The notes beneath the pieces were generated by a model. It ran no database searches. It was not told the DNA's origin and was given only the letters and a program-made list of their open reading frames with translations. The translations under genes were made by a program, and so were the position numbers. This document shows, piece after piece, positions 11,122-19,724 of a stretch of DNA of 64,000 nucleotides. The number at the start of each line of letters is the position of its first letter. The stretch's first letter is position 1. Origin of the DNA: Ostreococcus mediterraneus (Eukaryota; Chlorophyta; Mamiellophyceae; Mamiellales; Bathycoccaceae); assembly GCA_012295225.1 (NCBI GenBank), contig WMKK01000005.1, forward strand, positions 130,958-194,957. Reading direction: 5' to 3'.

Positions 11122-11315
11122 GGATTGGGTTGGGTGATGATGCGGCGGCGCGCAGTGACGCGGGCGTCGCGGGCGTCGTCGATCGGGGGTGTCGTCGCGT
11201 ATTCGAGACGTCGTTCGTCGATGTGCGTGCGATCGGTGCTTCGTCGTGTGCTGCGCGTGATGGCGGATCGCGCGTGTGGTGTATGCGATCTGACAATGTA
11301 CATTGGACGTGGCGT

Positions 11316-11324
11316 AAACCCTAA
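11316..11324. promoter_or_regulatory. Telo-box-like AAACCCTAA
   Basis: Exact nine-base match to the plant telo-box core, located in the divergent promoter interval between the Hsp70-fusion and phosphatase-like genes, ~195 bp upstream of the Hsp70-fusion start. Confidence 0.35.
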
Positions 11325-11556
11325 GGGTGTCGTCGTCCCAGGTCCCAGGTCCCAGGTCCCCGAGCCCGCGCCCGCGCGCGAGGGCGTGGGTCGACCATCG
11401 CGTAAGCGTCGCGCAGGCGTCGGTGCGTTCGTCGGGTGTCGTGCGCTATGCACTGGCGCGCGAGGACCGTCCGGGATCGCCTCCACGCGGGGTGTCATCG
11501 GACGATTGACGCGCGATGGGCGGGTCGGGCGATGCGTGGGGTGTGGGCGACCGACC

Positions 11557-11899
11557 GATGGCGCGATGGCGCGATGGATGGCGCGATGGATGGCGCGATG
11601 GCGCGATGGCGCGATGGATGGCGCGATGGCGCGATGGCGCGATGGATGGCGCGATGGCGCGATGGCGCGATGGCGCGCGATGGCGCGATGGCGCGATGGC
11701 GCGGTTGATGGATGGCGCGATGTGTGGCTCGATGGATGGCTCGATGGATGGCTCGATGGACCGATCGATGGACCGATGGCGCGATCGATGGAGCGATCGA
11801 TGAACCCATGGCGCGATCGATGGAGCGATCGATGGATCGATGGACCGATCGATGGATCGATGAACCGATGGCGCGATCGATCGATGGCGCGATGGATGG
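11557..11899. repeat. GATGGCGC/GATGGATGG minisatellite, about 340 bp
   Basis: Seen directly: an array built from GATGGCGC and GATG units. It drifts toward GATCGATGG, GGACCGATCGATGG and GGCTCGATGGATGG variants in its second half. It ends about 25 bp before the proposed start codon of the phosphatase-like gene, so it occupies that gene's 5' leader or promoter. The 18-mer CGATGGCGCGATCGATGG at 11774-11791 occurs identically at 42639-42656. Confidence 0.9.
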
Positions 11900-11923
11900 G
11901 TGACGGCACTGCGGGCGACGACG

Positions 11924-12817
11924 ATGGTGGTGGCGATGGGTGATGCGTCGTCGTCGTCGTCGTCGTCGTCGAGGCAGTTTAGATTGCATCGCGCGAGCGC
12001 GTACGATGCGCTCGTGAACGCGTCGGCGGCGTCGGCGGCGGCGGCGGCTTCATCAGGAGGCGCGTCATCGGTGAAGCTGGTGACGTTCGTGCGCCACGCG
12101 GAGGGGTGGCATAACGTCGGGGCGTATAACGACGCGTTGAATTTCGATGCCAAGCTCACGCCCCGAGGGGAGGCGCAGTGTGAGGCGTTGGCGATGGAGC
12201 GCGTGGGCGCGGGGGCGCGATTGGTGGTGACGAGTAGCATGACGAGGTGCGTGCAGACGGCGGTGTTGTCGTTTCCGTATTTGCTGCGTTCGCCGACGAC
12301 GACGTGGATCGCGAGGGAAGATGTGCGTGAGACGGTGAATTATTGGTGCGATCGGCGGCGGGCGCTGGATGATTTGCGGGGTGAATTTCAAGGCGGAGAC
12401 GTCGATTTCGGCGCGTGCTCGACGGAGGATGAGATTTGGAACAAGTACGAGGCGATTTGCGGACCTCCCGAGGCGTGGACGAAACATCGCGAATCGTGTG
12501 ATTTATGCTCCGTCGCCAATCGCGCGCGGGCTTTTTTTACGTGGCTTGAGACGCGACCCGAGGAACGCGTCGTGGTGAGCTCGCATTCAGCTTTTCTCCG
12601 CGCTTTGTTCTCGTACGGGCACCGCGACGGCGTGCGCGGCGCACCCGAACAATTATTTTGTGACGTCAAGGACACCGCGCTTGGGGTTCCCGTGGTGACG
12701 TATGAAAATGATGACGACGATAGGTCGTTTGAACGATTCATGCGCGCCGATTACGCCAACTGCGAACATCGAACGTGCGTCGTCGATTTCACGCCAATGG
12801 CGGTGCGCGCCGTGTAA
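11924..12817 (+). CDS. Histidine phosphatase superfamily protein (phosphoglycerate-mutase-like), 297 aa
   Basis: The branch-1 histidine phosphatase signature is clear. The catalytic RHAEG motif comes in VTFVRHAEGWHNVG (about residue 55), then TSSMTRCVQTA, and the second catalytic histidine in VVVSSHSAFLRALF (about residue 220). Such enzymes remove phosphate through a phospho-histidine intermediate. The exact substrate cannot be read from sequence. It resembles plant phosphoglycerate-mutase-like proteins more than glycolytic mutase. The N-terminus has a poly-Ser run from a TCG repeat and an Ala-rich stretch, and no clear targeting signal. The start at 11924 is the first ATG in frame, with a second at 11936. 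Just upstream lies the GATGGCGC minisatellite. A possible AATAAA-like element follows the stop near 12880, beside a TGC repeat. Confidence 0.8.
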   Translation: MVVAMGDASSSSSSSSRQFRLHRASAYDALVNASAASAAAAASSGGASSVKLVTFVRHAEGWHNVGAYNDALNFDAKLTPRGEAQCEALAMERVGAGARLVVTSSMTRCVQTAVLSFPYLLRSPTTTWIAREDVRETVNYWCDRRRALDDLRGEFQGGDVDFGACSTEDEIWNKYEAICGPPEAWTKHRESCDLCSVANRARAFFTWLETRPEERVVVSSHSAFLRALFSYGHRDGVRGAPEQLFCDVKDTALGVPVVTYENDDDDRSFERFMRADYANCEHRTCVVDFTPMAVRAV

Positions 12818-12887
12818 GATTTAGCGTTGCGTTGTGCGTTCAACAAGTTGTATTGTTATTAGCTGGGTAGGAATATTATTAATAAAT

Positions 12888-12911
12888 GCTTGCTGCTGCT
12901 GCTGCTGCTGC
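12888..12911. repeat. TGC trinucleotide repeat downstream of the phosphatase-like gene
   Basis: Seven to eight TGC units immediately follow an AATAAA-like word, in the 3' flank shared by the convergent phosphatase-like and GTP cyclohydrolase II genes. Confidence 0.75.
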
Positions 12912-12979
12912 GCGTTTTGTGTCTGCTAAAGAAGAGCTACTGTTTGTACTGTACCGTCATCCGTCATCCGTCGTCGCCC

Positions 12980-13951
12980 CTAGTCGAATCGTCGATTTTT
13001 CGTAATCACGATATCGCATTCGTCGTACGTGCCGTCACCATAATCCCCTTCCATGGCTTCATCGATGGAGTTATACACGGTGCCAGCCGCGTCCCAATAG
13101 CACCACGAGTTGTCCAACACGTGCGACATGCGTCGCTCCTTCGCCGCTAAATACCCCTCGTTGAATAAATTCGCCTTGACGATGCAAGGAATGCGCCCGG
13201 TAATTTTAACCCCCGCACACTCTAGTTCGCGAATCTTTCGCGGGTTATTCGTCATCAATTGAATCGACTGCACGTTCAACTCACGCAACATGTTCTCCAC
13301 CGCTGAATACTCACGCGTGTCATCCGGTAAACCAAGTTGTCGATTCGCATCAACCGTATCCACCCCCGTCTCTTGCACCGCATACGCCGCAATCTTATTC
13401 GCCAAACCAATTCCCCGTCCTTCTTGTTGCAAATAACACACGATCCCACCTCGACCGTTTTCTTTAATGTAATCCATCGCCAACTCCAACTGCTGCTTGC
13501 AATCGCACTTCAAACTCCCCAACACCTCGCTCGTAAAGCACGCATCGTGCACGCGCACGGGCACATCGCTCTGCCCTTCAACCTCCCCGTACACCAAGCA
13601 CACCGGCTCGGTCACCTCCCCCGTGAGCGGGTTCGCGTGCCTGTACGCGCGCACGCGATAAAAACCTCGATCGGTGGGCAACTTGGTCTCCGCCACGAAC
13701 GCCGTCTCCCCGAGCGCGGGCGGCGTCGCCGGCGGCGTCGCGCCGTCCGCATCGCCGCTCAACGCGCGCGCGCGATGCGCCGCGCGAACGCCGCCCTGAG
13801 CGCGCGTCGGCATTGACGCGAACGACGAACCGCGGTGCCGCGTCATCGGCATCGACATCGGCACCATCATCGGCGTCGTCGTCGTCGTCGTCGTCGTCGC
13901 GCGACACGCGGTGCGCGCGGTGAACGCGGGAGTCATCGTCGCGCAGTGCAT
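12980..13951 (-). CDS. RIBA: GTP cyclohydrolase II, plastid-targeted, monofunctional (323 aa)
   Basis: It catalyses the first step of riboflavin synthesis: GTP to 2,5-diamino-6-ribosylamino-pyrimidinone phosphate, with release of formate and pyrophosphate. Seen: zinc-binding CFTSEVLGSLKCDCKQQ (about residues 142-158), QQEGRGIGLANK (~175), DTVDANRQLG (~198) and the MTNNPRKI motif (~233). The first ~75 residues are Thr/Met/Arg-rich and transit-like, including a Thr run encoded by an ACG repeat. In land plants RIBA is usually a fusion with DHBP synthase (RibB). Here the RibB half is missing, and the protein starts directly with the cyclohydrolase domain after the transit region. The ~45 residues after the core are an extra tail. 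Convergent with the phosphatase-like gene. Confidence 0.9.
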   Translation of the reverse strand: MHCATMTPAFTARTACRATTTTTTTTPMMVPMSMPMTRHRGSSFASMPTRAQGGVRAAHRARALSGDADGATPPATPPALGETAFVAETKLPTDRGFYRVRAYRHANPLTGEVTEPVCLVYGEVEGQSDVPVRVHDACFTSEVLGSLKCDCKQQLELAMDYIKENGRGGIVCYLQQEGRGIGLANKIAAYAVQETGVDTVDANRQLGLPDDTREYSAVENMLRELNVQSIQLMTNNPRKIRELECAGVKITGRIPCIVKANLFNEGYLAAKERRMSHVLDNSWCYWDAAGTVYNSIDEAMEGDYGDGTYDECDIVITKNRRFD

Positions 13952-14190
13952 CGCCGCCGTCGTCGTCGAGGCGCGCGCAACGACCCGAGGCGGACGCGCT
14001 TGTGACGACGCCGACGACGACGGCGACGCGGTGGATAACTACGCGGCGAGGAAACAAATACCCGTAACTTTTACCATGTAAGCTCATGCGCCGGCGTCGG
14101 GGGGGCGTGGGCGCTCGCGACGAGTAATGACTCGCCGTCAGAGGGGTAAAACCCTGCGCGCCATACTATGGCGCGTGTACACCTATGTTG

Positions 14191-14289
14191 GCCTCTATAG
14201 CACAGTGGTAGTGCGTTCGCCTTGTATTCTTCGTACTATATGCGAAATAAGCCAGCGAAAGGTCTCGTGTTCAATCCACGATGGAGGCA
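14191..14289 (+). tRNA. tRNA-Thr (anticodon TGT) with a 27-nt intron
   Basis: All four arms pair. The acceptor stem is 14191-14197 with 14282-14288. The D stem is GCAC/GTGC with loop AGTGGTA. The anticodon stem is TTCGC (14216-14220) with GCGAA (14255-14259). The T arm is TCGTG-TTCAATC-CACGA. The anticodon TGT is at 14223-14225, followed by A37, then an intron at 14227-14253 in the canonical 37/38 position, then A38. The discriminator base is A at 14289 and CCA is not encoded. T runs at 14295-14298 and 14303-14307 suit RNA polymerase III termination. It sits alone between two minus-strand protein genes. Confidence 0.93.
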
Positions 14290-14508
14290 TCATATTTTAC
14301 CATTTTTAAACCTATCGTTGTACGTCCTTCCCGAAGAGTGTTTTGGTTCTCTTTTAGAAACCGTTGCGCGCGTCGTCGGCGCTCTAGTACAAAGTGTTTT
14401 TTTACAACGAGACTACAATATGCATCATCGGTTTCACGCCTTGCTCTGACATACATCTATATATATATGCGCGCGCACGCCAGGCGCGAGCGTGTTTCAT
14501 GAAAAGAA

Positions 14509-16008
14509 TCAAGAAGAGGCGGCGATGTCAACGACGAACGTCGGCGCGACGCCGAGTTGGACGAAATCGACGCGCCAGCCGCTGCGAATCATGGCGGCTT
14601 CGAATTCAAGCACGCGCGCGTCCGCGTACGCGTAGGCATTGACACGCATTGCGATGGTGTCTTGTGCCCGTCGAGCCTCCGCCGTCGTCGCGCTGGATGC
14701 GAGACGCTGAAGTTTTTGGCACGCTAGAGCGGCGGCAAACGTGTCGCGCGGCGAGGCGCGGTTGAGCAACATCGCGCTCGGCGACGAGCTTCTCTTCGGG
14801 TCAAATCCTAACACATACGAGCGCGTGTTCGCCAGACGCAAAGCTTCGATGAATGAATTCCAGTCTTCGCCGAGCTCGGATGGGTCGGCGCCGAACGTGG
14901 GCGTGCTCGGCGTCACGCGAGGGGCGTACACGCCTTCGATGTCGCCCAACGCATCGACGTCGAGCAATTCGTCATTCTCGGCATCCACAAACGCATCAGC
15001 GAGCTTCAACAGCCGATAGCGATTGAGTATGTCAAATTTCAAAGCGCGCGCGCTTTGCCAGCACGACAAGCAATGCGCGGTGATGACGGTCCCGTAGGCG
15101 CCAAAGGCGACGGCGAACGCCGACGCCTCGTCGTCCCGTTCGACAAATCCAGCCGCCGACGTGCTCACCACCTGAAACACTTGAATCCCCACCGGTAAGC
15201 CAACGAGCGCGAGCCATCGACCTTGAACTTCTAGCTTGGCGCGAATGTCCCCGAGGTTTGATTTACGCCCGAAATGCTGCATGAAGGAGCCATTGATTAA
15301 ACTTCCTCGCCCGGTGAGCGCGGCGCATCGAACAAACGTCGCGCTCGCCGCCAATGGCAAAAACAATGCCGGCGCCACGGGCGTGGCGAGCTCAATCGCA
15401 CGCGCGACATCCTCTAACGCATTCGTCACTCCCCACCACCGTTTTGGATCCTCGTCGTACTTTTGCCCGCCAAACGAACCCGCGAGCAACGTCGCAATCG
15501 AACCGACGCCATCCTTCAACACCCACTTCGCCGCCGCCGTGAGCGGCAGCGCCCCGGGCGTCGACCCCATCCCTAACGCCACTAACAACGACTGCGCCGT
15601 CAACACCTCGAGCACGTCCCGAAACAACAGCGACAACAAATGCCATTTGAGCCACGCGACGTAATCCGACGACACGCTCTCCGGGAACCCACTCGGGAGA
15701 AATATTCGCCGCAATTCCGGCACCGCCGACGTCGATTCCTCCCCCGTGCGCGCATCAATCGGTGGTTTCTTCGCTAAAGCACCATCGTTCGCGATCCACC
15801 GCGCGCGCGTCGCCGATCCAGAGACTTCTATCGCTTCTACGCGCGTCGATGCGCCGAGCACGTCACCCAGCGATGCGCCATCCACCTCGCGCGCCTTGGC
15901 CGCCGCGCCACGCGACGCGCGCGATGCGACGCGAGACGACGCGAGACGACGTGAGGCGCGATCGATCGTCGCCACGCGCGCGCGCGTCGCGGGCGCGCGC
16001 GCGCGCAT
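14509..16008 (-). CDS. RUS/DUF647 family protein, organelle-targeted (499 aa)
   Basis: The core matches the Root UV-B Sensitive (DUF647) family. FLPSGFPESVSSDYVAW begins the domain near residue 105. Then come FRDVLEVLTAQSLLVALG, LPLTAAAKWVLKDGVGSI and the DPKRWW motif. Several hydrophobic helices follow. In Arabidopsis, RUS proteins act in vitamin-B6-linked UV-B and development pathways and in auxin transport; their biochemical activity is not settled. The start chosen at 16008 gives an Arg/Ala-rich transit-like N-terminus. A longer frame to 16203 is open but would cover the whole 125-bp space to the divergent gene at 16134. The C-terminal ~200 residues are the less conserved family extension. 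Confidence 0.82.
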   Translation of the reverse strand: MRARAPATRARVATIDRASRRLASSRVASRASRGAAAKAREVDGASLGDVLGASTRVEAIEVSGSATRARWIANDGALAKKPPIDARTGEESTSAVPELRRIFLPSGFPESVSSDYVAWLKWHLLSLLFRDVLEVLTAQSLLVALGMGSTPGALPLTAAAKWVLKDGVGSIATLLAGSFGGQKYDEDPKRWWGVTNALEDVARAIELATPVAPALFLPLAASATFVRCAALTGRGSLINGSFMQHFGRKSNLGDIRAKLEVQGRWLALVGLPVGIQVFQVVSTSAAGFVERDDEASAFAVAFGAYGTVITAHCLSCWQSARALKFDILNRYRLLKLADAFVDAENDELLDVDALGDIEGVYAPRVTPSTPTFGADPSELGEDWNSFIEALRLANTRSYVLGFDPKRSSSPSAMLLNRASPRDTFAAALACQKLQRLASSATTAEARRAQDTIAMRVNAYAYADARVLEFEAAMIRSGWRVDFVQLGVAPTFVVDIAASS

Positions 16009-16133
16009 CCGTCCTATGAGCTCCGCGTCGTCGAGTGTCGAGCTGACGCCAGACGTGCGCGCGCCCGCGTCGTGCGACGAGCCGCGCGCGAGTGCGACCG
16101 AGACCGAGACACGGGCGCCGAGAGAGGCGAAGG

Positions 16134-16966
16134 ATGCGAGCGAGCGCGTTCGCGGCGGCGAACGCGGCGGCGCACCGCGCGGCGCGCGCGACGCGCGGCG
16201 CATGCGATGCGACCAAGAGGTGCACGGGCATCGGCGCGCGTCGAGCGGCGGTGCGCGCGCGCGCGAGTTCCATCGACGACGTCCCGCCCGAAGACGTCGC
16301 GCTCATCGTTGAGTTGTTGGATAGCGAGAACGGCGAGGAGTTGAAGGAAAAGGTGCGTGCGGGCGAGAGCGAAGAAAGTTGGGGAGGTTGGATGGATGAC
16401 GTTATCGACAACGCGAGCGCCGACTGACCACGACGCGCGTCACGCACGCACGCACGCATGGATAGGTTGATTTGATAGCGAAGAATGGTTTATTGACGTC
16501 GGGCGTCGTCGAAGCCGCGCGCGTGATTGTTGAGGCGAATAAGGAGGCTGGGCAAGAGGCGGATGTCGTGGAGTTGCTCACGGATGTGTACGAGACGCTC
16601 AAATATAAATTTGAAGAGACTGCGGCGCTTGTGATGAAGGGGGCGTTGAATTTCGCGCAGGAGTTGATGAAATATTTTACCGCGGAGGATTTAGAGGAAG
16701 GAAGCGGGACAAATGTGGCGTTGGCAAAGGTGCAACTGATGATGCGGGAAGAGTTTGAGCGCGAGGGCGGCGTGTCCAAGGCGATGTTGGCGAAATATTT
16801 AGACGAAGTTTTGCCAGTCATGGACCAGCAAGACGCGCGCATTCAAGAGCAGCTGATGGAGTCTATGGATACTGAAGCCGCGGCCAAGGTGGTGCAAATC
16901 ATGATGCAGCGCACGAAGGAGCGCATGCAAATAGAATTCTTACGCGACACCGCGAGCCGAATGTAA
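16134..16966 (+). CDS. Small plastid-type helical protein (239 aa), one intron
   Basis: Exons are 16134-16352 and 16466-16966. The 113-bp intron has donor AAG/GTGCGT, ACTGAC ending 37 nt before the acceptor (ctgac at 16424-16428), and acceptor ATAG, in phase 0. Splicing joins SENGEELKEK to VDLIAKNGLLTSG into one helical protein; without it the first frame stops at 16427. The first ~45 residues (MRASAFAAANAAAHRAARA) are a good plastid transit peptide. The mature part is acidic, all-helical and Met/Leu/Glu-rich, with no cysteine cluster or membrane span. I do not recognise the family. It diverges from the RUS-family gene and converges on NOSIP with 71 bp between stops. Confidence 0.75.
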
Positions 16967-17037
16967 GAATACACAGCGACGATGGTATTATTATCATTAT
17001 TCACAGCAACGAATACTACTGATACGGTGCGCATACA

Positions 17038-17994
17038 TCAATTGAACTTCAAACCGAATTTCGACCCTCCGCCGCGTTGCTGCCCTCGACTATCGGCTAA
17101 ACCGCTACCAACGCCGAGATCAAACGTCGCCTTGGATTCGACTTGCGTCCCAGACCCGGCGAAACCAGTACCCCCTTTTTGCAAGCGAATGACATCCTTG
17201 TCGAGACGAATTTTCACGCCGTCATACGCGCCCTCTTTTTCGACAACCGTCTTAAATCCCTCTTCGCTCATCGCCTGTCCCGTCGGCTTTAATACGACGA
17301 TGGTGGACGAATTCGTAAACGTCTTATACGTAATCGGACACATGTATTTCCCGCTCTCGCCCTCGCGAACCTTGGTCCATTTCACGCTCACTAAATCTTT
17401 CATCCTAAGTTTCTTCATTGTCGTCGGGCACTTCGTATGCATGTCAGGTTTCTCCACTTTATGCTTTAACAACGCGTCCACGCCGCCGTCAAGCTTCCAA
17501 AACTCGTGCATATTCGCCGTTCTATCCGCGTTATACTGCATCGCCTGCTTCGACGACGCACCACCAAACGTAGACGATGCTTCTGCAGCCGCCGCCGCGC
17601 GCTCGACCGCGGCAACATCAACACCGCCATGATTCGCTGCGTGAAACGCATCCAACGCAACCTTGGCTCGCTTGCTCTCGCGCGCCTCAGCCTCCAGCTC
17701 CTTTTCCCTCTCCGCGCGTTCCCACGCCTTCATCTTGCGCTCATTTTCCTCGCGCTGCGCTAAACAACACTCTAATATCGCTTCGCGTTCGTATATCACG
17801 CCATCAAGCGTCACCACTGCGTCTTTTGCCGCGACGAGCGTCAACGCGCAAGCATCGAAATCCTTCACCGTCTCCTTCCCCAAACGCTCCGTAATCGTCC
17901 CGTATCCGAGCGCGCGACGCTCGGCGTAGGTCAACGCCTCGCATCCGAGCGTACCCGCTTGTTTCGAGTGCTTCTTGGACGATCCGCGCGGCAT
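17038..17994 (-). CDS. NOSIP: NOSIP-type E3 ubiquitin ligase with split U-box (318 aa)
   Basis: Nitric-oxide-synthase-interacting protein family. The N-terminus has the family opening (SSKKHSKQAGTL, then ERRALGYGTITERLG). The first half of the U-box is VKDFDACALTLVAAKD through VIYEREAILE at about residues 42-75. A charged helix (EREKELEAEARESKRAKV) follows, and the second U-box half is CPITYKTFTNSSTIVVLKP near residues 225-245. Length is close to the animal protein (~300 aa). In animals it is a nuclear E3 ligase associated with spliceosomal complexes. In a green alga without animal-type NOS the splicing or ubiquitin role is the likelier one, which is inference. Confidence 0.9.
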   Translation of the reverse strand: MPRGSSKKHSKQAGTLGCEALTYAERRALGYGTITERLGKETVKDFDACALTLVAAKDAVVTLDGVIYEREAILECCLAQREENERKMKAWERAEREKELEAEARESKRAKVALDAFHAANHGGVDVAAVERAAAAAEASSTFGGASSKQAMQYNADRTANMHEFWKLDGGVDALLKHKVEKPDMHTKCPTTMKKLRMKDLVSVKWTKVREGESGKYMCPITYKTFTNSSTIVVLKPTGQAMSEEGFKTVVEKEGAYDGVKIRLDKDVIRLQKGGTGFAGSGTQVESKATFDLGVGSGLADSRGQQRGGGSKFGLKFN

Positions 17995-18132
17995 GGATGC
18001 GACGAACGCGGGCGGCGCGAAGTGGCGGCTGAGGAATTGAATGAACGCGCGGGACGACGTCGCCCAAAGTTCTGAAGACGACGCGGGAGTAGACGAGCCG
18101 TAGGCTTAGATGTGTTGTTACAGCGTGCAATA

Positions 18133-19650
18133 CTAGTAAGCTATGGTGGAATTCGATTTCCGGCGTCCGCCGACAAAGGCGTTGATTTCGCTCGCTAGAT
18201 ATTCGGCTTCGCGCTGACGCAAATCAGCTAAAATCGGCACCGCCGAATCGTCGTCGAGCTCGACGAGCACGAGACCATCGGCGCGCACGACGGCGCGAGA
18301 TATTGATGATGTGTCGCCTGTTTTCTCAAGAAACGTCATCTTTGCGCCTTCAAAAGCGATGAGGTAGCGTTCGTCGTCGATGACCACGCGTCCTCTGGCG
18401 ACGCAGCTACGCACGACTTGTCCCGTTAAATCGGCGCCGACTTTCCAAAACGGAAGGCTAAAGAGCGCCATGAGCCACGCACCGCTGGCGATTACGCCTG
18501 CGGTCCACACCGCGGTGATACCAATCCACGTCACGTCGAACAGAGCTTCGTATAAGACTTTGGCATCGACGCCCGACGGCGGAATCGTTATCGTCAACGA
18601 CACGTCGTCCCGAATGAGCGTCGTTTTCATGCTCGCCGGCGCCGCGACGCCGCGCGGGGCGTAGGGCGCGACTATTACATCTTCATCTCGTGGACGGCGT
18701 TTAAAATTGCGCCCGCTCAGCATGGCGCGGCTGACGAGCGCGTCGACGGCGTCCCGCGGGCTCTCGAATCGATCCTCTGGACTCGGTTCCAGCAGCCTCT
18801 CGAGCACCTCCGCGAATTGAGCGTCTTCAATATACACCTCGCTGCGAAAATCAACCTTCAGGCGCGTGGATTTGAATCCCGCCGGCGCGCGGCCGCTGAG
18901 AAGGTACAACGTCGTCGCTCCGACGCCGTATTGGTCGGTTCGCGCGCTCGCGCCTCCGACGAGTTGCTCGGGCGCCATGTACCCAAACGTCCCGACAATC
19001 GTCGACGCCGACGCATCCGAATCAATCGCGGCCGCCGCACTCGCCCCGAAATCCACCAGTGATACCTTCATCGTGTCTCTATCTAGCAGCACGTTTGCGG
19101 GTTTCACGTCTCGATGAATCACTGGCGGCCGAAGGCTCGCGGCGACGTCCAGAATCTCCAATAACTGTTTTAATATATCCTTCGCCTCCGCCTCAGTCGG
19201 GCGCCATCCTTCATCGCACACTAAGACTTCCAAATTTACTCCTTTGGCGAGCTTTTGGACGAGCACAAACCGCACGTCGTCGCTCGAATCAAGTTCAAAG
19301 TGGTCGACGTACGCCGGCACGGCGTCGCACGTCAACGCGCGCAGCGTCTTAGCCTCCCTTTCGAAGAGCTCCACCGCCTTGAACGCGACGTTGGCGTCTC
19401 GCGCGCGCGTCCTATCACGCAGAGTGAATGTTTTTAACGCCACGATATCCCCAGAGGAGGCGCGAGCGCGGTAGGTGACGCCGAAAGAACCTTCGCCCAG
19501 AGTGTCCAGGAGCACGTACTCGAGCGAGGAGTTCGGGGACGTCAGCGTATCGCCAATCTCGAGGTCTCTCGGCGCCGACCGCGCGCGGTAGCGTCGCTGG
19601 CATCGTCCAGGCACGCGCGGCGGCGCCGACCGCGCGCCGACCGCGCGCAT
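18133..19650 (-). CDS. Membrane-anchored Ser/Thr protein kinase, plastid or cyanobacterial type (505 aa)
   Basis: A complete kinase domain is visible: LGEGSFGVTYRA (about residue 51), VALKTF, the catalytic loop VIHRDVKPANVLL (~185), DFGAS (~205), and GTFGYMAPEQLVG (~228), the activation-segment form common in cyanobacterial Pkn kinases and their plastid relatives. After the kinase domain (ending ~310) come two hydrophobic segments at about residues 385-425 (WIGITAVWTAGVIASGAW and LFSLPFWKVG), so the enzyme is probably membrane-anchored. A ~75-residue beta-rich C-terminal domain follows. The Arg/Pro-rich N-terminus could be a transit peptide. A TGTAA element (complement of 18118-18122) lies 11 nt past the stop. 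The substrate is unknown. Confidence 0.82.
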   Translation of the reverse strand: MRAVGARSAPPRVPGRCQRRYRARSAPRDLEIGDTLTSPNSSLEYVLLDTLGEGSFGVTYRARASSGDIVALKTFTLRDRTRARDANVAFKAVELFEREAKTLRALTCDAVPAYVDHFELDSSDDVRFVLVQKLAKGVNLEVLVCDEGWRPTEAEAKDILKQLLEILDVAASLRPPVIHRDVKPANVLLDRDTMKVSLVDFGASAAAAIDSDASASTIVGTFGYMAPEQLVGGASARTDQYGVGATTLYLLSGRAPAGFKSTRLKVDFRSEVYIEDAQFAEVLERLLEPSPEDRFESPRDAVDALVSRAMLSGRNFKRRPRDEDVIVAPYAPRGVAAPASMKTTLIRDDVSLTITIPPSGVDAKVLYEALFDVTWIGITAVWTAGVIASGAWLMALFSLPFWKVGADLTGQVVRSCVARGRVVIDDERYLIAFEGAKMTFLEKTGDTSSISRAVVRADGLVLVELDDDSAVPILADLRQREAEYLASEINAFVGGRRKSNSTIAY

Positions 19651-19724
19651 GCGTGAGTGCGTGCGCGCGAGTGACGTCTAAAGATGCAGTGGAACATTTG
19701 TAAATAACAATAAAAAACACATGT

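Larger units (their letters stand above)
11122..11923. other. Divergent intergenic region with telo-box, CCCAGGT repeats and minisatellite
   Basis: It separates the Hsp70-fusion start (-) from the histidine-phosphatase start (+). A telo-box-like AAACCCTAA lies at 11316-11324, followed by three tandem CCCAGGT units near 11337-11360. From 11557 to 11899 there is a long minisatellite, listed separately. The open frames seen here on both strands are by-products of the repeat, whose 4- and 8-bp units contain no stop codon. Confidence 0.7.

Noticed and set aside
10282-11943. 553-aa open frame spanning the Hsp70 intron, promoter and minisatellite
   Set aside because: It begins antisense to TPR codons and runs through the stop-free GATGGCGC array; the MARWRDG-type text is a repeat artefact.
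10986-12240. Several minus-strand frames rich in His/Arg/Ser over the minisatellite
   Set aside because: Produced by translating 4- and 8-bp repeats in other frames; no start context or conserved segment.
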